Source of the DNA: Bryobacterales bacterium
Lineage (GTDB): Bacteria > Acidobacteriota > Terriglobia > Bryobacterales > Bryobacteraceae
NCBI GenBank assembly: GCA_025456495.1
Contig: JALOKO010000005.1
Location: forward strand, 1-26,336
Length of the DNA: 26,336 nt
Direction of reading: 5' to 3'
The number at the start of each line of letters is the position of its first letter. Position 1 is the first letter of the stretch. A program made the position numbers and the translations under genes. Of this stretch, positions 8,177 to 15,735 are shown one piece after another. A model generated the notes under the pieces. That model had not been told where the DNA came from. It saw only the letters and a list, made by a program, of their open reading frames with translations, and did not search any database.

Positions 8177-8770
8177 CTACCCTGGCGGGCATGGCGCCTC
8201 GGCGCCGCCGCTACGGCCAGCCGTCTCCGCATTGCGTTGCAGCCAGAACCACCCACGCAGTAACGCCACGACGCTGATGCACTCAGTGATCTCGTTCCGG
8301 TCCACCATCGCCAGCGCTTCCGCCAGCGCTACCCAGCGGACGTCGATCTGCTCCTCCGGGTCCTGGGCATCGGTGAGTTGCTGCAACCCCGTCGCCAGGA
8401 ACAGCGTGGCCCGTTCCGTGGTGGCCCCCACAATCGAATCCAGCACCCCAATCTCGCACCAGTTCGCGGCCACCAGTCCCGTTTCCTCGCGCAGTTCCCG
8501 TGCGGCCGCCTCCAGCATGCTGCCGTCGCTGGCCTTGGACGCGCCCACCGGCAGTTCCCAACAGTAGCGCTGGCGCGTATACCGCCACTGGCCCACCAAC
8601 GCCACCTCCTGCTGGCTATTCAGGGCCAACACCCCCACCGAAGGCGCCAGGTCCACAATCCCGTAGATGCCTGGTTTTCCGTCCGGACGAATCACCTGGT
8701 CCTCAACCACGCGGAACCAGGGGTTCTCGTAAATCAATCGCGACGTCAGTTTAGTCCAAGGGTTCTTCAT
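8177..8770 (-). CDS. Nudix hydrolase, ADP-ribose pyrophosphatase-like
   Basis: This 197-residue cytoplasmic hydrolase cleaves a nucleoside diphosphate linked to another group, ADP-ribose or an ADP-sugar being the likeliest by similarity. The N-terminus (NPWTKLTSRLIYENPWFRV) is the strand pair typical of ADP-ribose pyrophosphatases. The Nudix box sits at about 92-115, starting GASKASDGSML and ending RELREETGL. The metal-binding REXXEE core is intact, although the first part has one extra residue and Asp where Glu is usual. The ATG at 8770 is chosen by family length; an in-frame ATG at 8806 would add 12 residues, and neither has a clear ribosome binding site. It is divergent from the PIN/TRAM gene and 166 bases upstream of the first phosphoesterase, with which it may be cotranscribed. 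Confidence 0.85.
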   Translation of the reverse strand: MKNPWTKLTSRLIYENPWFRVVEDQVIRPDGKPGIYGIVDLAPSVGVLALNSQQEVALVGQWRYTRQRYCWELPVGASKASDGSMLEAAARELREETGLVAANWCEIGVLDSIVGATTERATLFLATGLQQLTDAQDPEEQIDVRWVALAEALAMVDRNEITECISVVALLRGWFWLQRNAETAGRSGGAEAPCPPG

Positions 8771-8935
8771 AGCAGGGATACACAACCATGGAAGGATATT
8801 CGGCATTATCGTCGCACACCAGTTCCCGCAACCGAAATGCAGCTCGAGTCAGGTCGTCCGCATATGGAACCCCGGACACGGTAGCCCACATGCGTCAGCG
8901 CGGCATGGCAGCGCGCGGAACCCGACCTCGCGGAG

Positions 8936-8944
8936 TGGTATACT
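8936..8944 (+). promoter_or_regulatory. possible extended -10 promoter for the PIN/TRAM gene
   Basis: TGGTATACT matches the extended -10 consensus (TGnTATAnT-like). It lies about 55 bases before the TTG start, in the 228-base divergent gap between the Nudix and PIN/TRAM genes. No convincing -35 is present. The rest of that gap shows nothing else I can name. Confidence 0.3.
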
Positions 8945-8998
8945 TGCGGCACGCCGCCGGGCATCTCGGCCCAACCAGCGGCCACATTGAGGTTTATC

Positions 8999-10054
8999 TT
9001 GGACGCTCTTAGCCTTTTCCTCATAAGAGCAGCATTCATTCTGGTAGTTACGGTCTGCTCCTATTTCCTTCAACCCTTTCAACTGGATGGCCCTGCCTCC
9101 GCCATCATTGGCGCGGCCACTGGTCTGATCATCGTCCTCTTTGAGATCCGGCTGAAGCAGGTGAGCCTCAAGCGACTCATCGGGGCCGCTTTCGGTTCCG
9201 TGCTGGGTATTCTGGGCGCCTATCTCATCTCGTTGGTGTTGGAACGAGCCATTGGCGGTAGCGCCTCCACGGTCCCCTTCCTGCAAATCCTCATCCTTCT
9301 CTGGATGGCCTATGTCGGCCTGATGGTGGGCGCGACGAAGGGCGACCTGCTGAACCTGGCCGCACTGGGCGGGCTCTTCGGCGGCGAAAAGAATCTGCGC
9401 CAGGCCTTCAAGGTGCTGGACACCAGCGTGATCATCGACGGCCGCATCGCCGATATCGCCGAAACCGGTTTCCTGGGCGGCACGCTGGTGGTGCCCCAGT
9501 TCGTCTTGCGCGAACTCCAGATGGTGGCCGATTCGGCGGATCCTCTCAAGCGCAATCGCGGGCGCCGCGGCCTGGACGTATTGCAACGCATCCAGAAAAT
9601 GGCCAATCTCAACGTGCAACTGCTGGAGGATGACTTCCCCAACGTCCCCGAGGTTGATCTCAAGCTGATTGAACTGGCCAAGAAGTACGATTGCGCCATC
9701 GTCACCAACGATTTCAACCTCAATAAGGTGGCCCAACTGCGTGGCGCGATGGTGCTGAACATCAATGAACTAGCCAATGCTCTCAAGCCCGTGGTACTTC
9801 CCGGGGAAATCATGCGCGTATTCATCCTTAAGGAGGGCAAGGAGCAGAACCAGGGCGTTGCCTATCTGGATGATGGAACCATGGTGGTGGTGGATAACGC
9901 CCGCCGACTGATTTCCAAGACGATTGACATCAGCGTCACCAGCGTCCTGCAAACCACGGCTGGAAAGATGATCTTCGGCCGTTATGACGACCGCGTGCAT
10001 AGCATCCACGAGCGTGACAGCAGCCGTGAGCGCGCGGGACGGGAATCCGCCTAG
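8999..10054 (+). CDS. YacL-like membrane PIN/TRAM domain protein
   Basis: This is a 351-residue inner-membrane protein with a cytoplasmic PIN nuclease-like domain and a C-terminal TRAM domain, the YacL/MazG-neighbour type found beside ispD in many bacteria. Four hydrophobic segments cover residues 1-115 (for example FLIRAAFILVVTVCSYF and ILILLWMAYVGLMV). The PIN domain starts at VLDTSVIIDGRI (139-150) with acidic residues D141 and D147, E172 in VLRELQ and D238 in VTNDFN. TRAM covers about 275-340. The family's RNA target is unknown. The TTG at 8999 is chosen because GAGG lies 6 bases before it; a TTG at 8987 would add four residues but has no ribosome binding site. No ATG is available near the start. 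ispD follows 195 bases later on the same strand. Confidence 0.85.
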   Translation: MDALSLFLIRAAFILVVTVCSYFLQPFQLDGPASAIIGAATGLIIVLFEIRLKQVSLKRLIGAAFGSVLGILGAYLISLVLERAIGGSASTVPFLQILILLWMAYVGLMVGATKGDLLNLAALGGLFGGEKNLRQAFKVLDTSVIIDGRIADIAETGFLGGTLVVPQFVLRELQMVADSADPLKRNRGRRGLDVLQRIQKMANLNVQLLEDDFPNVPEVDLKLIELAKKYDCAIVTNDFNLNKVAQLRGAMVLNINELANALKPVVLPGEIMRVFILKEGKEQNQGVAYLDDGTMVVVDNARRLISKTIDISVTSVLQTTAGKMIFGRYDDRVHSIHERDSSRERAGRESA

Positions 10055-10249
10055 GGCTTGCGATGGCGTCCACTCCGGTGCGGGACTGCAACCCCGTCCG
10101 GCCGCGCGCGTCCAAGGACCAAGGCTTGGAAGGGCGGCGGATATTTCCGATTTCACCCGCGAATCCGGGATAATGAGGCTGGCTTATAGGAGATTGGCCA
10201 CGCGACGGAAGCGCATCCCGCGCGTTCCGCACGCGAACCTGAAAACACC

Positions 10250-11005
10250 ATGAATGTGAGCGTAATTCTTCCCGCCGCGGGCTTGGGAACCCGTATGGCA
10301 GATGCCTCTGGCGCCGTTCCAGGGGGGCGGAAGCAGTTCCTCCTGCTCCGGGGCAGCCCCATCCTGCTGCACACCTTACGCCGCTGTGACGCCTGCCCCA
10401 GCGTCGGCGAGATTGTGGTTGCCCTGCGCCCGGAGGACACCCCCGGGTTCGCGCAATTGCTGCAGACGGAGTCCTTTCGCACCCCGGTACGCGCCGTGAT
10501 TGGTGGCGAAAGTCGCCAGGAGAGCGTCTGGAATGCGCTCCGCTCCCTGGCCGGGGATGTGGACCTGGTTGCCGTTCACGATGCCGTCCGCCCCCTGGTG
10601 ACCGTGGATCTCATTGAGCAGGTGATCGCCAAAGCAGCCGCTACCGGAGCCGCCATCCTGGGCATCGTCCCCGTCGACACGGTAAAGCAGGTTCATCTGC
10701 ACGAAATCCGAACCACCATCCCCCGGGAGCGACTGGTGTTGGCCCAGACACCCCAGGTTTTCCGGGTAGACCTGCTGAAGGAAGCCTTCCAGCGCGCTGA
10801 GGCCGATGGCTTCACCGGCACGGATGAAGCCAGCCTGGTGGAACGCCTGGAATCCACGCCTGTCAGCGTCATTGCCGGCAGTGAGTGGAACATCAAGATC
10901 ACCCGCAATGCTGACCTTGCCCTTGCGGAGTTCCTCATTGCGCGCGAGCAGCCCCATTTGGCCCAGCCGGAATCCCCGTCGGCCCAACAGGAGCCGCAGT
11001 CGTGA
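10250..11005 (+). CDS. ispD: 2-C-methyl-D-erythritol 4-phosphate cytidylyltransferase
   Basis: This enzyme couples CTP with 2-C-methyl-D-erythritol 4-phosphate to give CDP-ME, the third step of the MEP isoprenoid pathway, in the cytoplasm. The 251 residues show the nucleotide-binding loop PAAGLGTRM at 8-16, the conserved Lys 28 in GRKQF, GGESRQESV at 85-93, VHDAVRPL at 109-116, the TDEAS segment at 191-195 and IKITR at 215-219. It is slightly long because of a roughly 20-residue Pro/Gln/Ser-rich tail after the last helix. There is no strong ribosome binding site before the ATG. The stop overlaps the GTG of ispF by four bases (GTGA), so the two are translated together. Within a GGGG run at 10322-10326 the frame stays intact. 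Confidence 0.96.
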   Translation: MNVSVILPAAGLGTRMADASGAVPGGRKQFLLLRGSPILLHTLRRCDACPSVGEIVVALRPEDTPGFAQLLQTESFRTPVRAVIGGESRQESVWNALRSLAGDVDLVAVHDAVRPLVTVDLIEQVIAKAAATGAAILGIVPVDTVKQVHLHEIRTTIPRERLVLAQTPQVFRVDLLKEAFQRAEADGFTGTDEASLVERLESTPVSVIAGSEWNIKITRNADLALAEFLIAREQPHLAQPESPSAQQEPQS

Positions 11006-11490
11006 GCGCGCCCGCCTTCCGCATTGGTCAGGGCTGGGACACCCACCGTCTGGTTGCCGGGCGCCCCTTGATTCTGGGCGGCGTTCCCGTGCCCTCTGAT
11101 CTGGGTTTGGATGGCCATTCCGACGCCGACATTCTGTTGCACGCCATCACCGATGCCCTGCTGGGCGCGCTCGCTCTGGGTGATATCGGCATGCACTTCC
11201 CTGACACGGATCCGCAGTGGAAGGGAGCCTCCAGCGATCGCTTCCTCCAGCACGCCCATGCCCTGGTGCGCGAGCAGGGCTACCGCATTGGCAACCTGGA
11301 CACCACCATCATCCTGCAGCGCCCCAAGTTGAAGGACTTCCGCGAGCCCATCCGGAATCGCATCGCCAGCACACTGGGTATTGCGCCCCAGCAGGTGTCC
11401 GTCAAGTTCAAGACCGCAGAACAGGTGGGCCCTGTGGGGCAACGGCTTTCGGCCGAAGCGCAGGCGACGGTTCTGCTCCTACAGGGATAG
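11002..11490 (+). CDS. ispF: 2-C-methyl-D-erythritol 2,4-cyclodiphosphate synthase
   Basis: This enzyme cyclises CDP-ME 2-phosphate to ME-cPP with release of CMP, the fifth step of the MEP pathway; the family forms trimers with a zinc ion at each interface. The 162 residues include the zinc ligands D13 and H15 in GWDTHRL and H47 in ILLHAITDAL, plus GHSDAD at 39-43, the HFPDTD loop at 65-70 and KTAEQVGPVG at 137-146 near the nucleotide site. The GTG start overlaps the ispD stop, with AGGAG 8 bases upstream. The last 12 bases overlap the end of the convergent SDR gene. The length is normal. Neither ispE nor another MEP gene is nearby. Confidence 0.96.
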   Translation: MSAPAFRIGQGWDTHRLVAGRPLILGGVPVPSDLGLDGHSDADILLHAITDALLGALALGDIGMHFPDTDPQWKGASSDRFLQHAHALVREQGYRIGNLDTTIILQRPKLKDFREPIRNRIASTLGIAPQQVSVKFKTAEQVGPVGQRLSAEAQATVLLLQG

Positions 11491-12351
11491 TTTCTGGACA
11501 GCGGCACCTGAGGCGGCTTCCTCCGCCAGCGCCGCCTCCACCCCTTCCCGATAGGTGGGGTACGCCAAGTCGATCCCCAGGGCCGCGCGCACTGCAGAGC
11601 CGTCCACTCTCCGGTCTGCCCGCAGGGACTCCGCATTCTGTTCCGCCGGCAGCGAAGGCGGCATCGGCAGTCCCAGCCGCTGGGCGCAATAGCTTGCCAT
11701 TTCCCGCTGCGTACACGGAAGCGCATCCGCCACGGCCCAGGCTCCGGTAAGCGGTACCGTGAGCGCAGCCAAGACGTGCTTCGCCAAGTCTTCTACATAA
11801 ATTCTACTTATGTAGTTATCCCCTTCGCCGGTCAATCGATACTTACCCACCCGCATGGACGCATGCACGCCCCGGAAGGGACCGTAGATCGCCGCCGGGC
11901 GCAGCACCAAAGGGGACGGAAACGATTGTAATACCGTCGTTTCCGCGTCTACCCGAAGCTGCTCACGGACCGTCCGTGGTGCTGGCTGTGTGTGCTCGCC
12001 GATGCGCTGCTGTTCGCCATAGACGCCTGTAGTAGATAGGTAAATCGCCCGCGGCGATCGTCTACAAAGCGCCTCCATCAGCACCGGCGCCGGGTCCACC
12101 AGGCTCTCGCCAATGCGTAACGTGGGAATCGAATACACGATGGCATCCCATTCTTCTACGCTGATAGTATGTGGAAGCGCCGGGCAGGCTGGATCCACCT
12201 CCAGCCCTACCAGCGTCGCCCCGGCACGCCGCAACGCGCTTAACCGCGAAGGGTCTCGGGTGGTCACGGTCACGCCATGCCCGGCGGCCAGCAGGTGTCG
12301 TGCTACGCGGGTACCCGTGAAGCCGCATCCCAGAATGAGAAACTTTGCCAT
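11479..12351 (-). CDS. NAD(P)-binding SDR family protein, YeeZ-like
   Basis: This 290-residue protein has an atypical extended short-chain dehydrogenase fold. The dinucleotide-binding loop LGCGFTGTRVARHL is at 7-20, followed by VTVTTRDPSRL at 27-37. The segment YLSTTGVYGE near 118-128 replaces the classical site; the YxxxK pair is not obvious, as in E. coli YeeZ and related sugar-nucleotide epimerase-like proteins. The reaction is unknown. The start at 12351 is preferred to a frame extending to 12525 because the Rossmann strand begins directly after it (MAKFLILG) and the extension would cross the divergent cupin gene; its ribosome binding site is weak. The gene ends inside the last codons of ispF (12-base tail-to-tail overlap). 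Confidence 0.85.
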   Translation of the reverse strand: MAKFLILGCGFTGTRVARHLLAAGHGVTVTTRDPSRLSALRRAGATLVGLEVDPACPALPHTISVEEWDAIVYSIPTLRIGESLVDPAPVLMEALCRRSPRAIYLSTTGVYGEQQRIGEHTQPAPRTVREQLRVDAETTVLQSFPSPLVLRPAAIYGPFRGVHASMRVGKYRLTGEGDNYISRIYVEDLAKHVLAALTVPLTGAWAVADALPCTQREMASYCAQRLGLPMPPSLPAEQNAESLRADRRVDGSAVRAALGIDLAYPTYREGVEAALAEEAASGAAVQKLSL

Positions 12352-12439
12352 CTTTTGTATTGGATTTGCCGCTTCGTCACCCGATGCAACCGCATCACAA
12401 CATCGTGCGTGGATGCATGCAGACGGAAAGGAAGCTCCC

Positions 12440-12802
12440 TTGCCCCAGAAGATTGATAGTCCCACCGTCGTACCCGCCGTTGGCACCAAGCCCAAGATCA
12501 TCGAAGAGTACGTGGGCCGCGTCAATAGCGGCCACAGTCACCTCAGCGTAGCCCGGATGCAAAGCCCGGGGGGCTGGACCGAACCCGGGCAGCGCCCCCA
12601 GTTTGATGAAATCACCGTTGTTCTGAAGGGCATGCTACAGGTAGAGCACGAAGGCGGGGTAATGGAAGTGCATGCCGGTCAGGCAGTCCTCACACAGAAA
12701 GGGGAGTGGATCCGCTACAGCACGCCGGAATCCGACGGCGCCGAGTATGTGGCCATCTGCCTTCCCGCATTTTCCCTGGAGACGGTACACCGAGATGAAT
12801 AG
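12440..12802 (+). CDS. single-domain cupin protein
   Basis: This 120-residue protein is a small cytoplasmic cupin, a beta-barrel that may bind a metal or a small ligand. The core reads FDEITVVLKGMLQVEH at about 58-73, then the second cupin motif around VHAGQAVLTQKGEWIRYSTP (about 80-99). This resembles the EutQ/ethanolamine-type cupins, but no catalytic role is certain. The TTG at 12440 is preferred: GGAAAGGAAG ends 5 bases before it, and the protein then begins (PQKIDSPTVV) where relatives usually begin. An ATG at 12413 would add 9 residues without a ribosome binding site. The stop overlaps the ATG of the copper-binding lipoprotein by 8 bases, so the two form a coupled pair. It is divergent from the SDR gene across 88 bases. 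Confidence 0.8.
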   Translation: MPQKIDSPTVVPAVGTKPKIIEEYVGRVNSGHSHLSVARMQSPGGWTEPGQRPQFDEITVVLKGMLQVEHEGGVMEVHAGQAVLTQKGEWIRYSTPESDGAEYVAICLPAFSLETVHRDE

Positions 12803-13187
12803 GCAACCCCGCAGCCACCGCATGGCTCTTCTGATCGTGGGCATTCTGGGCGTCCTGTTGACGGCCTGCGCACCCCAGGCAAAGCAGGAAGAGCCCGCTC
12901 CCAAAGGCGTCGATTCCTCGCGCCACACCATGACCGGTGTTGTGGTATCGGCCGACGCGGCGGCCAAAGAGGCCATCATTGAACACGACGAAATCCCTGA
13001 CGTGATGGGGGCCATGCGCATGGGCTTCAGCGTTCCCGATGCCGCTGACCGCGAGAAGCTCAAGCCTGGCGCGAAGATCAAGGCCACCCTCGTCATGGAA
13101 AACAACACGATGTGGGTGGAAGGCGTTCAGGTGACTGGCCAGGGCGAGGCACCCGCCCAGAAGACCGAAGAGCACCATCACCACTAG
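12795..13187 (+). CDS. CusF-like copper-binding lipoprotein
   Basis: This 130-residue protein is predicted to be a membrane-anchored periplasmic copper-binding protein. The signal ends in the lipobox LTAC at about 24-27, so the mature protein would be lipidated on Cys 27. The domain from about 40 to 118 matches the CusF/PF11604 type. Its key segment is HDEIPDVMGAMRMGF at about 75-89, where His and Met residues in this family bind Cu(I) or Ag(I); the neighbouring VEGVQV strand closes the barrel. In many proteins the same domain is fused to an Sco/SenC copper chaperone; here it is alone. The C-terminus is EEHHHH, a natural His cluster that may be an additional metal site. Its ATG lies inside the cupin stop region, so it is translated with that gene. 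Confidence 0.8.
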   Translation: MNRQPRSHRMALLIVGILGVLLTACAPQAKQEEPAPKGVDSSRHTMTGVVVSADAAAKEAIIEHDEIPDVMGAMRMGFSVPDAADREKLKPGAKIKATLVMENNTMWVEGVQVTGQGEAPAQKTEEHHHH

Positions 13188-13196
13188 TTCGCGCCC

Positions 13197-13238
13197 AAGG
13201 CCGGACGCCGCTTGGAATCCCGGGGCTCACCCGGCCTT
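13197..13238. terminator. hairpin between convergent genes
   Basis: AAGGCCGG (13197-13204) is a perfect inverted match to CCGGCCTT (13231-13238) with a 26-base loop. It lies in the 81-base gap between the converging lipoprotein and RlmD-like genes. No T-run follows on either strand, so termination is possible but unproven. A second small hairpin (CGGCC/GGCCG) follows at about 13251-13266. Confidence 0.35.
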
Positions 13239-13268
13239 GTAGCGTTCACCCGGCCTGCCAGGGCCGTT

Positions 13269-14663
13269 TCAGCCTTGCAGCGCCAAGTCGCACACCGTCT
13301 CAATGTGGGCGGTTTGTGGGAACAGGTCCACCAGCGTCAGCGCTTCCACGCGGTAGCCGCCTGCGCCCAAAGCGCTCAGGTCACGGGCCAGCGTGGCCGG
13401 GTCGCAGCTTACCAGCGTGATCCGGGCGGGCTTCAACCGCACGAGGTCCTGCACCACCATCTTGCCCAAACCGGCTCGTGGAGGGTCAGCAAACACATGC
13501 GGGGCGATGGTCGCCTGGCCCGGCAGGAAGGCGTCCACGGAGGCGCGCACGGCGTCCACCCGCGCCCCGTGGTTGGCGGCATTGGTCTCCAGATCCCGAA
13601 TGGCGCTGGCGGAGCTTTCCACCGCCGTCACGCGCGCGCCGCGTCGCGCCAGTGGGATTGCGAACAGCCCCACCCCGCTATACAGGTCCAGCGCCGCCTG
13701 CGCGCTCACCCTGCGCAGCACACGCTCCACCAGTGCGTCCACCAGGAAGCGGTTGGTTTGGAAAAAGCTGCGGTGCCCAACTTGAAACCGACAGCCCGCC
13801 CCGTCGTACACCAGCGCGCTTTGCGACGCCCCTGGAATCCGCTCCGCGCACCATTCGATGAACCACTTGGCCACGTGGCGCTGGCCTCCCTTGGTGGCCA
13901 GCACGCTCAGCAGCGTCTCCCGTTCATTGCTGAACAGCTCCACGCTCTCCACGAAGCGCGGAAAGCGGGGCTCCCGCGCCATCTGCCGCAGAGCCCCAAT
14001 GGCCGCGTTTAAGGCTGGCGACGCAATCGGACACGCATCCACGGGAACCAGTCGACGGCTGGCCTGCAGCCGGAATCCAATTCGCGCTCCATCCAGATGC
14101 ACCTGTACGCGATTGCGATAGCCCCAGGGCTCCCCGTGCAGCAGATCCACCTCCGGCAGGTCCTTCAGCTTCCCCACCCGCGCCAGCGTCTCCAGCAGAA
14201 TCAGCCGCTTCTGCTCCAACTGGAAGGGGTAGTTCAGGTGCTGATACTGGCATCCGCCGCAGCGCGAGAAGACCGGACATGGGGCCTCCACGCGCTCCGC
14301 CGATGGTTGCCGCACCTCCACCAACGCCGCTTCCGCCCATTGCGGGTGCTCCTTCACCAGGCGCACTTCCACCAACTCACCCGGAGCCACCAGGGGCGTC
14401 ATCACCGCCTTGCCCTCATGACGAATCAGCCCGTTCCCGCCGAAGACCAGCTTCTCAACGACTCCGGTAATTCCCCCAGTCGCGGTCGGTTCCACCACTC
14501 CGGCAACCGGGCTTTCCCCATCGCCCGGGGACCCCTCTGTCGGCGCCTGCTCCCCGCTCGCCTCCAGTCCCTGTGCCTGCTGTGCGCCGGTTCCGATGGG
14601 CTTCGCGGAAGTGCCGCCGCCCGGCGCGTCCAGCCCGCCTTGGTCTCTCTTCGTTTCGTTCAT
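13269..14663 (-). CDS. rlmD: 23S rRNA (uracil-C5)-methyltransferase, RlmD/RumA type
   Basis: This 464-residue enzyme makes 5-methyluridine in RNA from SAM; U1939 of 23S rRNA is the usual RlmD site, but TrmA/RlmCD-type targets cannot be excluded by eye. A TRAM RNA-binding domain covers about 63-118 (GVVEKLVFGGNGLIRHEGK). The iron-sulfur ligands are C129, C135 and C138 (CPVFSRCGGC) and C211. The catalytic domain has FQTN at 301-304, DLYSGVGLFA at 326-335, DPPRAG at 393-398, the nucleophile C420 in SCDPATLARD, and E455 in HIETV. The first 60 residues are an unusual Gly/Thr/Glu/Pro-rich low-complexity extension with no visible domain. The ribosome binding site before the ATG is weak, so part of the extension could be mis-assigned. 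It is divergent from trpS. Confidence 0.9.
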   Translation of the reverse strand: MNETKRDQGGLDAPGGGTSAKPIGTGAQQAQGLEASGEQAPTEGSPGDGESPVAGVVEPTATGGITGVVEKLVFGGNGLIRHEGKAVMTPLVAPGELVEVRLVKEHPQWAEAALVEVRQPSAERVEAPCPVFSRCGGCQYQHLNYPFQLEQKRLILLETLARVGKLKDLPEVDLLHGEPWGYRNRVQVHLDGARIGFRLQASRRLVPVDACPIASPALNAAIGALRQMAREPRFPRFVESVELFSNERETLLSVLATKGGQRHVAKWFIEWCAERIPGASQSALVYDGAGCRFQVGHRSFFQTNRFLVDALVERVLRRVSAQAALDLYSGVGLFAIPLARRGARVTAVESSASAIRDLETNAANHGARVDAVRASVDAFLPGQATIAPHVFADPPRAGLGKMVVQDLVRLKPARITLVSCDPATLARDLSALGAGGYRVEALTLVDLFPQTAHIETVCDLALQG

Positions 14664-14742
14664 GCTGCAATCCGTTATGCCCGGAGTTGGTTCCCGCGGG
14701 CCGCTTCCCCTAACATGGAAGGTTCACTTCATTCTTACTTCG

Positions 14743-15735
14743 ATGAAACCACGTGTCTTTTCAGGGATGCAGCCCACCGGCAATCTGCATATCGGCAACT
14801 ACCTGGGCGCCCTGCGCAACTGGGTGAGAATTCAGTCCCACTACGAGAGCATCTTTTGCATCGTGGATCTGCACGCGATCACGGAATACCAGGATCCCAC
14901 GGAATTGCGCCAGCGCATCCGCGAGGTGGCCGCGCTCTACGTCGCCGCGGGCATTGACCCCGTGCAATCCCCCATCTTCGTCCAGTCCGCTGTCAGCGGC
15001 CATGCTGAGCTTTCCTGGATGCTTACCTGCGTCACCCAATTGGGCTGGCTGCAGCGCATGACCCAATACAAGGCCAAGACTGAAAATCGCGAAGCCATCG
15101 GCTCCGGCCTGCTGCAATATCCCGTCCTGATGGCCGCTGACATCCTGCTGTATCAGGCCGCCGTTGTCCCGGTGGGTGAGGACCAAAGCCAGCACCTGGA
15201 ACTCACCCGCGACATCGTCCAGCGCTTCAACTCCCTCTACGGCGAAACCTTCGTGATGCCCGCCACCGCCCTTCCCAGCGTCGGGGCGCGAGTGATGGGT
15301 CTGGACGATCCCACCCGGAAAATGTCCAAGTCCGTGGACTCCGCGGGCCACGCCATCTGGCTGCTGGACGATCTCAAGACCGCGCACAAGAAAGTCATGC
15401 GCGCCACCACTGACTCCAACCCCGCCGTCGATTTCGAACAGATGGGCGAAGGGGTCGCCAACCTCCTCTCCATCTATCAGGCCTTCACGGAGTGCAGCAC
15501 CGAAACGCTTCACGCAGAGTTCGCCGGAATGCGATACGGTGATTTGAAGAAGCGCGTGGCGGAAGCAGTCGTGGCCGGGTTGGAGCCCATTCAGCAGCGA
15601 TATCGGGACATCACCGCGGATCCCGCGGAAGTGGACCGTCTCCTCGATGCCGGAGCCAACCGGGTACGGCCCATTGCCGAGGCAACCGTGCAGCTTGCCA
15701 AGGAACGTATGGGCCTCTACCGGCATGGATCCTAA
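14743..15735 (+). CDS. trpS: tryptophanyl-tRNA synthetase
   Basis: This enzyme charges tRNA-Trp with tryptophan using ATP in the cytoplasm. The 330 residues are normal for bacterial TrpRS. The class I signatures are clear: MQPTGNLHIGNYLGA at 9-23 (HIGN version of HIGH) and KMSKS at 193-197. GEDQSQHLELTRD near 146-158 is also typical. The ATG at 14743 is chosen by family alignment; an upstream in-frame ATG at 14596 would run into the divergent RlmD-like gene. No clear ribosome binding site is visible. Its stop overlaps the ATG of the following MFS gene by 11 bases. Confidence 0.96.
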   Translation: MKPRVFSGMQPTGNLHIGNYLGALRNWVRIQSHYESIFCIVDLHAITEYQDPTELRQRIREVAALYVAAGIDPVQSPIFVQSAVSGHAELSWMLTCVTQLGWLQRMTQYKAKTENREAIGSGLLQYPVLMAADILLYQAAVVPVGEDQSQHLELTRDIVQRFNSLYGETFVMPATALPSVGARVMGLDDPTRKMSKSVDSAGHAIWLLDDLKTAHKKVMRATTDSNPAVDFEQMGEGVANLLSIYQAFTECSTETLHAEFAGMRYGDLKKRVAEAVVAGLEPIQQRYRDITADPAEVDRLLDAGANRVRPIAEATVQLAKERMGLYRHGS

